From Aquila chrysaetos chrysaetos (taxonomy: Eukaryota > Chordata > Aves > Accipitriformes > Accipitridae): a stretch of 64,000 nucleotides of DNA. The stretch covers positions 20,462,698 to 20,526,697 of the forward strand of contig NC_044024.1 in assembly GCF_900496995.4 (NCBI RefSeq), given 5' to 3'. Of this stretch, positions 1-12,713 are shown one piece after another (the stretch's first letter is position 1; each line of letters begins with the position of its first letter). Below the pieces are notes generated by a model. It did not search any database, was not told the DNA's origin, and was given only the letters and a program-made list of their open reading frames with translations. The position numbers were made by a program, and so were the translations under genes.

Positions 1-3000
1 CTCCCATGTACTCTTCCTTTCATTCACTATTTCTGATGTTCTTATTTTCACATGATCTATATAACTCAGTCCCTCCTATCTGACATTACAGCAATTAAAG
101 CAGACCTTTTGTTTTTAATGTGATCATTATTTAAACAAAGTAAAAAGTATTTTAAAAGAGTAAAGTAATTAGTATTTCTTGAACTATGAAAGAAGACATA
201 GTATTCAAGAAGTACTGTTGCTTATTATGTTTTTCTGCTAACTGTTACAAAATGTGAAGTTACAATCTTTAACATCTAGAAATATCTGTGATCATCAAGA
301 CTCCCATCTGAGCTTTGGTTTGCATGTTTGTTTTTCTCAGTGGTTTCTTCGTGGTTAATATTCTAATAACCTACTGACTGCCAGAGATTGCATAAGGGTA
401 ACATATTTTGATTTAAACACTGTACATTTGATTTGAGGAAATTACCATTTCCATGCAGAAGAAAGTAATTGAGATAATCTTTAACACTAAAAACATACCC
501 TTCTGTTACTTCAACTGAAAAAAAGAACTCCTTTACTTGTGTATTTTGAAGTAAAACTACAAATATGTTAATCTAGTGGTTCCAATTACAAATGGCATTC
601 TGGATTTGTTACCATCTCCCTTGAAAATGCACCTTTATAATCATTCATTCATTTTGGTTAGCATTTCCAAAGAGCATTTCAAGATTAGAAGAGGCACTGT
701 GACATACTTGAGGAGAAGCCTAGCACAGCATGTCAAATCTAAGGGACTGTTCCTGAAATATTTCAGGGCTATCACTTCATGGGGTAAGTCCTTATAGCTA
801 ACATTCAGTTTAGATTAGGGATTTAGAAGAAATTTGGAAATAATTTCATAAAAAACTCCATGTATTTCACTCTCTGGAGAAAAAAAAAATCGAAGTCTGA
901 ATTCTCTGTTTTTCTATTGCTTAGTTTGTGTTTGTTGTCGCAGGTCAAAGTCCCACTGTCCAATGTCATCACATTCAAATCCTGCGGTGACCTGTATCTC
1001 ACCTCTAAATTTTCTATTGCATTAGAACAGCTGCATGAAAACTGTTGTGATCACCTCATGAATACTGAAAATGTGTCTTTCATTGAACAATCATTAGGCA
1101 TTATATATTGGGGTATAGTTTGTCTTGTTATGTTAAATGCATGTAGTTCAAGCATGTATGCTTATAGTATAATACATCTACATTTTTAAATACTAGCTCA
1201 TGATAATCTCATTCACTGCATTTTAAATGGAAGACCACAGCTTATCAAATCTACTTCTAACTGTTTCTAAAGGTACCCTTACTTTTAACCTAGTTCTTTA
1301 CCTGGTTAAATCAGAACTGAAAGTTATCAAAGAAAAATATTACATTTGCCCTTTGATGAACAATTACCAAGCGTTACATGTTCAGAGTAAAAAATGGATA
1401 GCATTTTATTTTATGAGTCCACTAACTAATAGTGAATTAGACTAAAACTCCTGTGGGAACACATTTGACATTCACATGAATAACAGATGAGTTCATTATG
1501 ATCCCCTGCTTATAAAAAGAATGGCAAATGAATTCATAATTATTAAGCATTTAAAAATAACACATTCCCCCAAAAGATACAATTCTGCATTAAATACCCG
1601 GCTGTACTTCAGCTGCAGGGCTTTGAAGAACCTGAAATGAAATGGTAGCACAGCATATAGCTGAAACTGAATGGCAGACTGATGATTTGGTCATTTGCCA
1701 TATTCTTTAACTGCTTGGTAGCCAAAGTAATGAAGATTCATATTCTATTTAATGCATTTAATTCTGAAATTTTTAGATTAATCTTGCTTCCAAAGCAGAG
1801 AATGCAGATCAGATATATGGTACATGAAAGGGTTATGCTGGGTATATGTATAAAGAGGAGGATTACAGCACATATGGCTACTGACATGTACTCATGTTAT
1901 AAGTGCCTGTGGGTATCTCATTTGAAATATATATTAGAGCTGAATTTTGTAGGGCTTTTTTTGTTGATGGATATGTGGTTGTATATATGACAAATACCAT
2001 TCAGGGCAGTATTTTGCTAGAAGTGACATTCTCAAATACTTGCTAAGCTGTCACATTAGCATACCACTCAGCCTAGCAGGAGACAGCTCTTCTATGAATG
2101 GTAACCTCTGTGACACTAAGAGCACAAGGGTCCCAAAGGTTGCCTTGCCTGTCAGACAGAGAGGGAAGTAAGAGATGCCAAGAACAAAGTTCAAAGAACA
2201 ACACAGAGGACTTGCAGAGGAGGGGAAGGGGGATAAGGAAAATCCTGTTCTTTGAACTACCTGTACCAAGGATGTAAACAGAAAAGGGATCAGAAGTAGA
2301 TCAAATTAAGATTGTTCTAAGTGCTGTCAGCACCTAGAGAGATGCAGAATTCTTGTCTCCCCGAATCTTACATGTGATCTTGATAGCCTTTATGGAGGTG
2401 AAGAAGATTGGGATTTTCTGTATGAATTCTGACCCCATGGGTAGCCCTCTTTGGTTATCCAAGGAATAGAGAAATAATGTCATATGTGACTTCTGTATTC
2501 CTCTTCCCAGTATAGAGGTAAGGAGACGTGTGAAAGACCTTGTGTGCATACAGATTTTAAAGTCACATTGCTACCATGTTTTCCCAAGTTCCCTTCTCCT
2601 TAGCAGCAGCCCAGGCTCTAACACAGCTATGTTGCCATCAACTGTGTTGTCATGCTAGTATCAGGAGGAAAAGAAGCCATGTCAAATGTGATCATACTTG
2701 TATTTCACTCAGAGGTCTGAAGCTGCAGTCCATCATGAGGTGGACTCTGTGACTGACCTAGGCTGTGTGCTTGAGAAAAAGGGGTGTAAAACCAAAAAAT
2801 GCAGAGTAGGGAGGAAGTAGAGAGGGAAGGGTCTCAGGATTGTGGAGGGTGAGGCCATGCTGTACAGTCATGAAAAGGGTCATGAAGACTATAAATACAT
2901 TAACCAAAACAAAATTCTGTAACATAATAGTACACTTTTCTAGTCCTACTTACATAGTTGTCACTACTAGGGAAAAATAAATCAAAATATCAGAAAAGCT

Positions 3001-3308
3001 GGTTGTGCTATACACAGTTTGTGGAATTATTTGAGAAGCTGTTAAGTGAAGATGAAATTATTTTTTTCTGCTTTGGAACAAGAATCACCAGATGAGCTTG
3101 AGAAGTTGCATAGCTGCCAGTGGAAGAATATTATTTATACACTGCTGAATTACATTGCTTTTAATTTTAAAAGTCTGTTGGCACTGTCTGATTTAACTTC
3201 TGACTCGATCTGAGTGGGTAGAGTTTGGATGTATGTCCAGACAACTAGGGCTGAGCTGATGCTTCAGAGGGAGGTGAAAAATACCGAAACCTAAATCCAA
3301 TAGATAAA

Positions 3309-3348
3309 AACTAATTGTGTAGCAGGGAAACTAATTGTGCATCAGGGA
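3309..3348. repeat. 20-bp tandem duplication, two imperfect copies
   Basis: Two adjacent 20-bp units beginning aactaattgtg occupy 3309-3328 and 3329-3348. They differ at two positions near the middle. A degenerate third start (agctaac) follows. This is a short local duplication with no evident function. Confidence 0.85.
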
Positions 3349-5096
3349 AGCTAACTCCTTCCTGAGTCCTGTGGATTGCTGGCTGAAGTATGTGGTTTGA
3401 TTGCATTTATTGCCTTAATGCAGAGTTTCAATTCTTATGGGCCCCATGAGGACAATGCAGGAAACCTGTTCTGTCTGTGATGTATGAAGTGCATGGTATG
3501 AACCGTTGTATTCATACATTCCGATTCCAAGACCAAGGAGATAATAATAGCCATTCATGCTAACTATCCTACATACACCTTTTTTCCCCCGACAGATAAA
3601 TTAAGAGTTTGGAGGTTTGTTTGGGTGGTTTTTTTGCAAAGCTGATACATTATGAATGCATTTCTTATGAAACTTTTAAAGTTTCTATTTTAAAACATTT
3701 AACATCTGTTGGAAAGACAGTTACTTGTTTATAGAGCATTTAATATTACAATGTATTTATGATTGTCAATATTTGAGGTAATTGTTATTATAAACAAGTG
3801 CACAAGAAGAGAAATGCTGTGATAGCTCTCCAGCTGATGACAATGGAAAATGTATGTACTTTTTACTTATAAAAATCTGATGGCATTATCTTACTATAAC
3901 CACTTAGAAGTTAGGATATCAAAAGACTGTCTGCTTTAAAAATGTTGGGTAAGTGACTAAAGTCAATGTCACATCATCTCTGGTCAACCATATGCTCCCT
4001 CAGCAAGGCCACTGCTGGCCATCATCCAACACCAGTGTGCAAAAAATTACCATGAGAAACTTTATCAGGTATTTTTCTGTTCATTACCAACGCATTAGAT
4101 TGCAAGTAAGTTATTCCAATATTTGCTTTTAATATTCTAGGTATAACAGAGTGGCCTGTCGCATCACCCTCCTGTGGAAAAAGGCAATCCACTCCACAAA
4201 GCTTGTAGAAAGCTGTGAATTAGTTACTTTGGACAAAGTCAGACAACTGTGGTCACTAAGATGCCTTCTGGAAAATTAGTGAAGTAAAAGTGGTAGAAGC
4301 TAATTAATACTTGGAATGGTTGAGTCCTGACTAAGAGAATCAGAGGAGCAGCCACCTCTGAGAAGAGGGGCAAAATCCATACAAGATTTACTTTATTTTT
4401 TAAAGGAAACAGGTACAGTTATGAGGAGTTCTGAATAGTTTATGTTAGGATTAAAGCCTTGGCTTCAGAATGTGCTTACGATAAGACAACTCTCAATCTG
4501 ATTCACCTCAATTTGTGATGTTTTCTTGCAGCAGATAGCAAAACATATTTGTTCTAAATCTTATGAAACAATAATTATAGTAAGTAAAGGCAATTGGCAG
4601 TGATTGAGATACTAATAACACACTGCATTTCAAACATTTGTTTAAAGTGACCTCAGCCTGTTATTTTACTGCTAGAGAACAAACCTCTCTCAAATTGCAT
4701 TTGTCTACCACTGAAATGCTCCGATAGTATACACTACCCGAATTAAGGCTAATTGCTAATAATTTATTCACCAGAAGGTTTGCTATTATCAGCTTTGTTT
4801 ATGTAAAATGGAGATTAAAAAATAGTTCTCTTTCTTGCAAACTGCTGTAGAAATTTCATCTGCTCTTATTAGATGTCATTATCTCATAGGAATGATATGA
4901 GATTCCTCTCATAACATGAAAAAAAGATAACCAAATACAATATAGGACTCAAGAAAATTTTGGATTTTAGTTGGCAGAACACTTTTTATATGTGTTAAAT
5001 CTGTAATACATGTTATAATCTTTCTGTTCTACTTCCAAGTAATGTTGTCATAAAAATTCATGCCAAGACAGGAGCAAAGCTCGTGAGTGTAGTATG

Positions 5097-5126
5097 TATA
5101 TACCACGTATTATGTGGTGGTATATA
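5097..5126. repeat. Perfect 10-bp inverted repeat (hairpin)
   Basis: The sequence tatataccac at 5097-5106 is the exact reverse complement of gtggtatata at 5117-5126, separated by a 10-base spacer. It could extrude as a stem-loop. The surrounding sequence is AT-rich and there is no gene nearby, so no role is assigned. Confidence 0.8.
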
Positions 5127-6419
5127 AAACCATGTGAAACCATATGAAAACATGTACAGATTTTTTTTTCTTTTTTAATTTTTATTTTTGCATTACCCCA
5201 TCTTATGTTCCAGTGCTTTTTGCTGCTTTGATTCAAAATGTCAAGAACTCAGAGATGGGTTCATTAGGAAAACATATATATCCACTGCACCTCTACACTT
5301 GTATTAAATAATGTAAAATCACATCTTAGCTCTTGTGAAGATGTGCTGTCTGAAATTTCAAAGAGATTAAAGTATGTGACTTGCTCTAAGACCTATTCCT
5401 TTTAGCTACTATTTTGATAATTTTCTTTATAACATACCTCACTGATTCTCAATTGTATTTGTTTCAAAGGATGGGGAGTCTCTTAAAATAAGTGGTATTT
5501 TTACTTAGAAAATTTAAAAGAAGAAAAAAGATAAAAAGCTCATCATCATAAAGTTCAAGCTACTTGATGGCCTCTGGATATAACTCCTTCCTTTTCCAGA
5601 GTGTTGTCCTTTCACAGTTCTAGGGAACGCACAATATGCTACTCACAGCCAACAGACAAGATGAGGAGAATCCAATTAGTTCCTTACCTGCTGTAATTTA
5701 GGAACTATATTCACTGGATGATTAAAATTCAGCTATATAGATCATTACATTTATTAACATACAAATGCATTTAAATTTCTTATTTATGAGCTTGCACATC
5801 ACTGCTTGTTCACCAGTGGTACAGGAAAATGTAGTTTTATGTTCGTTTATAATGATTTTATTCTTGCTTGCAAGCACTGGAAATATGGTTCAATGTTTGT
5901 ATTTCGAACACTGCGAGGGAATTTTAAAATCCAAGTAGTTTATTTATTTTAGTAGGCTGCTTGGAAACATTTGCTCTATTTTTTCATTCTAGCAGCTTTT
6001 TACCGATTTTCCTTCTCTACTCATGAAAATTAAATGCAGAGGTTTAACGTTTTAGATCATGTTCTTTCAGGCAACTGAATATATACATGCCTCTACATGT
6101 TAAAAACTCAGTAAATACACTGCCTTTTTTCAAAGAAAAAGATCTTGAGGAAATAGCCATTCCTCTTCCAGAGGTAATTTCGCAGCTGTGGGGTTTTGGT
6201 TATGTCTTCCTGTTGGAATTCTGCAGAGATAATTGGTTAGGGTTTTATCCAAGGATTTTCGAAATCAATGGAAAGGTCGTGGGCTTTGGGTTGAGGTCTC
6301 AGGGGTGGAAGAATATATTCTTTCCTGTGTCAGAGCCAGCCCAAAAAGGAGGGAGAACGATCCCAGGTGTCGATGGTTCAACCTCCCCGATCTCAGCACG
6401 GATTAGAGATGATCAGTGG

Positions 6420-6775
6420 CAGTACGCGAGTGAAGAGCAGGCCATGGGATCCTGCCATAACCTTCCCATTTTTCTGTCATCACGATGCCGGGACGAGCTT
6501 GGAGCGGTGGATGCAGGAGCCAAACCCATCGGTCTCCTTCCCCTGGCAATCTGCAAGCCAAGCCGGGCTTGTGCTGCCTGAGCCCCGAGGGGCGGGTAGA
6601 GCTGGTGCCCACCCGAGCAGAGCGCCGGCTCCGGGGGGCTTGGCTCGGGAAACCTTCCCGGGAGAGCTGCCCTGGAGCGCTGCGGGAGCGCACAGCTCCG
6701 CCTGCTGTTAAGTTTCCCTGATTTCCAGCCACTGTCAGAGTCTGGTACAAAACAACGCTGCGCGCCGGTGCCTAT
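6420..6775. promoter_or_regulatory. Small CpG island, possible promoter
   Basis: About 350 bp with roughly two dozen CpG dinucleotides stands out from AT-rich, CpG-poor surroundings. It includes runs such as gagcgctgcgggagcgcac and aacgctgcgcgccggtg. Several chance ORFs cross it in different frames on both strands, which is typical of GC-rich DNA. An AT-rich segment, ggatataatttaaatacc, lies just to the right near 6856-6873. In vertebrates, CpG-rich patches of this kind often mark promoters of genes or long non-coding RNAs. No exon or splice structure could be tied to it, so direction and product are unknown. Confidence 0.4.
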
Positions 6776-8751
6776 GCAGACTTTGCTGCATAACTTCTAG
6801 TTGACTGGAGAGATAAAAATAATCCCTGACATAAATCAACTTCATTCCGCCTCAGGATATAATTTAAATACCTTCTCCTGGGTGTTCTTCCCTCTTTATC
6901 AAAGCGGCAAGTTCACTTTCTAGCCTTCACGCTCTAATTCTAGAAAATGTTTAATGAGGGACTCTGCCACGGTGAGCGTAGAGCTACCGCTGCACAAAGG
7001 TACAAGCAATATCAACTAGGGACACAGTGGCAGGAAACGGGAAGATGTTTTCGAAAGGCTCATCAGTATTTCCTTTCCCAAGATTGTCGGGCCAAAATGT
7101 GGCTGGAACTTATGAATAGAGCTGGACAAAAATGTTGAATTATTTTTAAATTCCTAGAATAACAGAGGTTTGAAAGGACTGGGACCATTTTTGAGATTAG
7201 GTTGAACTAGACAAATAGTTTCAAGTGAAATAATAGGAAAAATGTGAAAAAAAATTCTCAGTTCTTAAAGGAAATATTTTAACATTCTTAAATGAAATTT
7301 TTGATCTTTCAAAACCATCTTCCACTTCAAAATTAGCCTAAGTTAAAAAAAAAGTAAAATATAGGGTTTTTTTAAAATGGCATGAAACATTTTATTTTTA
7401 ATTAAATGTAATATTTCAGGTTGCCCCACTTTTAAATTAGTAGTTTTATATTTTGTAAGAAAAAAAATATTCTGCATGAGCTCTGTGTGAACTGAGGTTT
7501 CTGCTTGCTTCTTTCTGACTTTTTGGTTTGGTTATTAACTGAAGAAAACTTCACTTGCTCAGCTCAATTTATGAAATCTTCATGAGACACTGTCCTAATA
7601 ATTTTCAGGTGATTTGTGAAAAGACATTGGTTTACACCTCTATTAGTGTGTAAGGATAATAGTTCCTCCCATGTGCTGTACCAGTGTTAGATGTTGAGCC
7701 TTGCTGCATACTCTGCCTGTGCTGTACTCCTGTTCTTTGGGATGAAAATGTAGTGTGCAAGGATTTGTGATTTCAGCAGGCTACACACGGAAAGAAGGAT
7801 CTCTTAGTTCTGATGTGATTGTGGAATACCTCCCTCATGTATCGTTAGCTCGGTATAGACTGAGTGAGTAAAAGAGACCTTATCAGTCACAGATGTTTCC
7901 CTTATACTTTGTGTTCCTATTCTTCTCTTTCATGTTCCTTGTTCTCTTGTCAGCCACCAGTTCATTTCAAATAAATACGACATTTAAATTTTTAAGGTGA
8001 AGTTACAGAGCAGAACATGAGAACTCCAGGTGCCCAGTCAGGCGCTCTCTCTTTTTCTCAGGCTGATCTGGGCAACTCAAAGGCTAAATCTCCAGATTTG
8101 GGGTTCTTTTCCCATTATTTGTATTGACAAAGGATTGACTTAAGGATTTCAGAAGGTGTTCTGTTCAGTCATCATTGTCACTACAACACTGTGGACCTTG
8201 GGAAGCTCAGAAAGCTGATACAGGTTCCAAGAAAGGCTTAGCAGACCTTTCCTAAGGGAAGTAAAGTAGATAATGAAATCAAGTGGTACGTGTCTCCATT
8301 CAGAACATCACTTGAGCATGTATGTGACTACAAATTTTTGTGTAGGATTCCTATCTTTCAGTTTGAGCGTTGGGGTTTTTTTGTTTCGGTTTGTTTTGGG
8401 TTGTTTTTTTAATGTATTTTAAATAAAAGTTAATAGGGTGGTCTAGTAGCTAAAATCTCCAGCAAGAGGGTGACACTATGGGCAGTGGAAAACTATTACT
8501 AAGAGCTAGCCTCTGTAATCAAAACAGCTAATAAGAGTTTGCAATCTGAAGAGACAAAAATGAGCAAAAAGAGAGAGGAAGGGAGTGCTGTCAGTGCGGT
8601 TTTACAGATGGAGAAGGGGCCAAGCCTTGATTCAGTAAAGTATGGAGGCAGAACCTGATTTTTAGCATTTCCAAATGTGTACATTTCAACATATTCTGTT
8701 TGATACTGGCAATGCTTTATTCCTACGCATTTCTAATTTTAACTGTTCTGA

Positions 8752-8769
8752 TTTTTTTTTTTTTTTTTT
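8752..8769. repeat. Poly-T homopolymer, 18 bases
   Basis: An uninterrupted run of 18 T residues. It could be the reversed tail of an old retroposed copy, but no recognisable SINE or processed gene adjoins it. Shorter T14 runs occur at 17,617-17,630 and 26,614-26,627. Confidence 0.85.
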
Positions 8770-10905
8770 ACTATCAAAGAGAGGGGCTTTTATAGTTTCT
8801 CTTCAAAATGATTTCTTAAATACAGCAGAGCATCTCCATTCTCAGCAAACAGCAGATTTTCAGGTTTTGCATAGGTATGTGGGGTTTTTTTCCCAAATTT
8901 TACTGCAACTGTTCAACTGTACACATCCAGCAGAGAGAGAAGCAGGGAGGGACAGATTTACATACATTGACTGGATGTGCTGACTTTTCAATACAAAATA
9001 ACAGGGTTATTGTATTGCATCAAAGTAAGAGTCTTAGCCTGGAAGGGATATTTCATTGACACTGAACTGAAAACATAGGCACAGTGTAATGGATCTTAAA
9101 ATTGGCTGGACTCTTTCTGGATGCCTGTGTTGTTCAGTATTCATATGAAAATCCCTACACCCAGCATAAACAGAGTAATGGGTTGAGACCTTTCCTCAAT
9201 AGTACAACCTTTAAGACAATTTCTAGCAGTTAAGCAGGAAATCAGAAAAATGGTACATTCAAGCAGCATCTCTTTGTCCAATGCTATGGTAGTAGTTTGA
9301 ATTTAACGACACGGAGTATGAAGAGGTTTAGTCCTCACATATGCCTTGACACACTCTAGTGGCAGAAAGTTGCAGTGCCATTTAGGCAATGGAGCCCAGT
9401 CGATTTCTTTTCTTTTTGATGCGAAGTAATAGTTACAGTGGATGGAAGTTTAGGTGATCGTTATTGAAAGTAACCTAGCAGTTCAGAAACAACTGTTCAA
9501 GTCTGTGCTTTTATAAAACTTGTATTCCTTTTTATGTTTTAATATATAAAATATTAATTCAGGGATTTAATTTGTTTGACATTTATGTTTTGAGCAACAG
9601 ACCCTGACCTGATGGAGTCATTGACGTATGGCCACAATATTTATGCAATATATCAAAGTCAATAAACAGCACCTATCCACAAGTCCTAGGCACTTACTCT
9701 TTAATGGTAATGGATGCAGATCTTGGGCAACCTCATCTTTTAACCAACCATCATTAAATAGTAAATCAATAACCACATTAAAAAAATGTATTTATAGCTA
9801 AGCTCTAGAACCAGTGGTTTTGCTTATCGAACTAATCATAAATGATTCACTGTTTTGTCTTCTGAGAAGACGTAATGGACCACTTGGCTGCCTCAGTTCT
9901 CTCTTCATTTTTCCCTTCATAGAGCTACTCTGTGGCAAAATCACTCAGATAATACAGTAAAGTATCTAAATATATGCTTTATCATCACAGCAATTATAAA
10001 GATAGCCCAACCTATGGTGTTTTCTCCAGGATCAAGAAATTTCTGTTGCAATACTTTTGGTTTGGTGTGGGCTACCACGGATCCTCTAGCCTCACTGCTG
10101 TTAGAGTTTGGGTTGCAGTACGGTGGAGTATATTTTGTGTTTTACTGCAATTCACATACTAACATGACTAAAGTATTTCGCATAGCACAACTCAAAATTT
10201 CCCTTCCTCAGGAAATGTTGCTGTTTTGAAACTCTCATTTGGTTGCATCACAATGAAAACAAAATCTGATTTCCTGCAAAACAAAAAAGTAGAAACATTT
10301 CATTCCAATTTAATGTTTGAATTTATTATTGTTGCTTACGCGACCCAAGCAGATTACATGTATCTAAGGGTCTGCCTGTTCTTTCTTCCTCATTATTCTC
10401 TATTTCAGGGACTCCTGTTCTTTCCTCAGCTTAACATGACTGCAGGTTTCCTCTGCAGTAAACCTGTCAGGATCGTGGTGGGGGGCTCTATGTACCCAAA
10501 TTTCCCATTATCTTTCATTCTCTTTTTGCTAAGGATTTGTGCCTTTTTCCACCTGGCATTCAGAGCCATTGCCATCACATTATATGTTAGACTTTATTTT
10601 GCTCAGCCATTAAGCAACTTTTGAGTCTTGCTTTCTGATTATCCGGATATAAAAGAGTCACATAGATATTTTAGACTGGCTCTTGCTGCTCTGCCTCTGA
10701 GGCTATTTAATTTTATTTTTTTAAGAACTTTTCTCTTTATATGGGTAAGTTAGTCCAATAAGAGTAAATCTAAATGTTCTGTCTAAATGCAGATACATGA
10801 AAATATGCCTTTCCCCCAACTCCCCGGAGATGCTTGCTTTGGATTTAAGAGTAGTTTTTAGGCTGGTGCAACTCAATCCTAAATATTGGAAAGATGCTGA
10901 CCCAA

Positions 10906-10989
10906 AATTAGAGCTGGGGTGAAAAAGTAAATGTCCCATTGAAGTCAACGGGAATACTGCCAATTTATACCGGAAATGAATCAGACCTT
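10906..10989. repeat. Decayed ancient amniote interspersed repeat
   Basis: The segment carries the phrase cccattgaagtcaacgggaa followed by a tgccaatttataccgg-type stretch. From memory, this closely resembles a degraded high-copy repeat found in bird, turtle and crocodile DNA (reverse form ttgacttcaatggga, gatttacaccag). Similar fragments recur in this window at about 17.37, 29.33, 47.38 and 57.63 kb. The family name was not determined. Confidence 0.4.
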
Positions 10990-12626
10990 GGTTTTTTTGC
11001 ATCCTCGTTTGAATTAACATCTTAAAACAGCATTGTCAGACTAGATAGATATATCATAAATTTTTAGTTATGTCATAATAATTATGTCATTATTAGTGAT
11101 TAGATCAGCTTTAGAGTTTTTTTCCTTGTCCTGTTTCCAAGTTCCATGAGGATACAAGCTGTGAGTTAGTTTGGAGCTCTGAATTCTTTTTTCTTGTGGA
11201 GTGGACAAAGCACTTCCAGCACCAGGCGTCTGTTATGCATTTATACATATCTACATGCAGCCCTATTTGGGTAATACATCATTTTTTCTCACTGTTCTGT
11301 AGTGATATAATTAGAAATGGAATGCCATTTACCATTCTCTGGGAGTTGTGCTATCTGGAGATCCGTGCTCCTGGTTAGCATAGCTGAGAGGGCCTGACTT
11401 TGGGGAACAACTCACTGCTCAGTTAGTTAAGGCAACACTGTTCAACATATGTCTTATGTATCCCAGGATTATAAATATTCCTTTACATTACTCCCTTTTC
11501 ATTTTTGATCTAGACCCTAATCCAAGCAAAGAGTAAATCAATTCATAAGAAAAAATAAGAAAATGGTGGATGAGTAAACATCCAAAGAATACCACCTTGA
11601 AAGATTCAATTGCTTGTATCTAATGAGGCATCCGTAGTTGGCCTAATGTCTGGACTTTGTAAAGCTGCAGCATGGAGATTATCTCCTGGCATTTACTGAT
11701 GCAATAACCAGCGTTGAACTATTCAACTTCTGATAATTTATGTGCTTGCTTTGTCCATCTTTGCATTTTCAACTAATGTCAGATGACTCTATAATTTATT
11801 TTTGCATCTACTTTAGGCTCCCATTATAAATAAATGAACGTTTGAGTATTGCGTGTCAATGTCTTAAAAGTCCCCTCAGGGGCTTCCTTGACAGGAGGGG
11901 GTCTTTCTCTCTTTAAGACAGAAAGGGTCAGACTTGGAGCAGAGAAGTTATAATCTAGAGAAGGCTAGAAAATTTGAATAGTTTCAATGGACAACTGGAA
12001 AAAAATTAACTAAGCATATAACTAACTCGATTACCTTTGGGCAAATCATCTCAGCTACACTGAGGATTTATGTCCTCTGGTGCAGTCAAATGAATATGAC
12101 TGTCTTGCACTCAGAGCCAGTTTGGATTCCAAAATAATATAGCTCTTTTCCCTGCCAGTTTAATAAAGGAGATTGGTTGACAGATTCTTCCATCTGGTAT
12201 GCCCAGACCATACTTTGCAGTGCAGATTTTACTGACCATGTTATCTGTTACTTCTTTGCAAGGTGAGAAATTAACCTTCCTTCTTTCTTCCCTTTCCCCT
12301 GAACAGTGAAGAGCTTTTTTAAAAACATCACCAAATAAAGATATTTTGGGTTGTGAGACTACAAGCTTTGTTAGGTGGCTACGGTTCCATTGTTTTACTT
12401 CAAGGTACTAATCCTAGGAGGCTTAATTTGGAAGTTTTAAATAGTTCTTCCTTCTGTTTAAACGGTTTGGTTGCTTTTATGAAAAAAGCAAGTTTATGTT
12501 AAAATTCAGGAAATATAAAAGTGCACAGGGATTATAAGGCAAGCCAGTGTATTACAATCTAAAAATTCTGTGAAGTGGCTCATTTATTTGCCCCATGACT
12601 CTGTAAAGTCACTAAACAGACAAATG

Positions 12627-12713
12627 CATTATGCAGATAGAGAACTGGAGACAGAGGTTATGTGATGCCCAAGGCCATACAGTGAGTCAAAGCTGAGCCA
12701 GGGTGAAGTTCCC
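12627..12713 (-). repeat. Decayed MIR-type SINE
   Basis: The stretch reads as a diverged copy of the reverse MIR core: gcagatagagaactggagac, then ggttatgtgatgcccaaggc, then catacagtgagtcaaagctgagcc. This matches the known order of acagatgaggaaactgag, ttaagtgacttgcccaagg and cacacagctagtaagtggcagagcc. It is an old insertion shared across amniotes, with no coding content. Confidence 0.7.

Larger units (their letters stand above)
1..6086. other. Non-coding AT-rich region, no gene seen
   Basis: No ORF here has a recognisable family signature or convincing exon structure. The only structures noted are a 20-bp tandem duplication near 3.3 kb and a hairpin near 5.1 kb. An open stretch at 860-1189 on the plus strand includes a plausible acceptor (pyrimidines ending in gtcgcag just before 943), but I found no matching donor, so it is not called an exon. 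The rest reads as ordinary intergenic or intronic vertebrate sequence. Conserved non-coding elements may be present but cannot be recognised without an alignment. Confidence 0.6.

Noticed and set aside
6087-6581. Plus-strand ORF of 164 codons leading into the small CpG island
   Set aside because: No recognisable domain and no splice or promoter evidence. The second half is GC-island sequence that is open in several frames.
7141-7210. Possible old CR1 LINE 3' fragment
   Set aside because: The phrase agaataacagaggtttgaaaggactggg loosely resembles a CR1 tail, but the similarity is too short and lacks the terminal 8-bp repeats.
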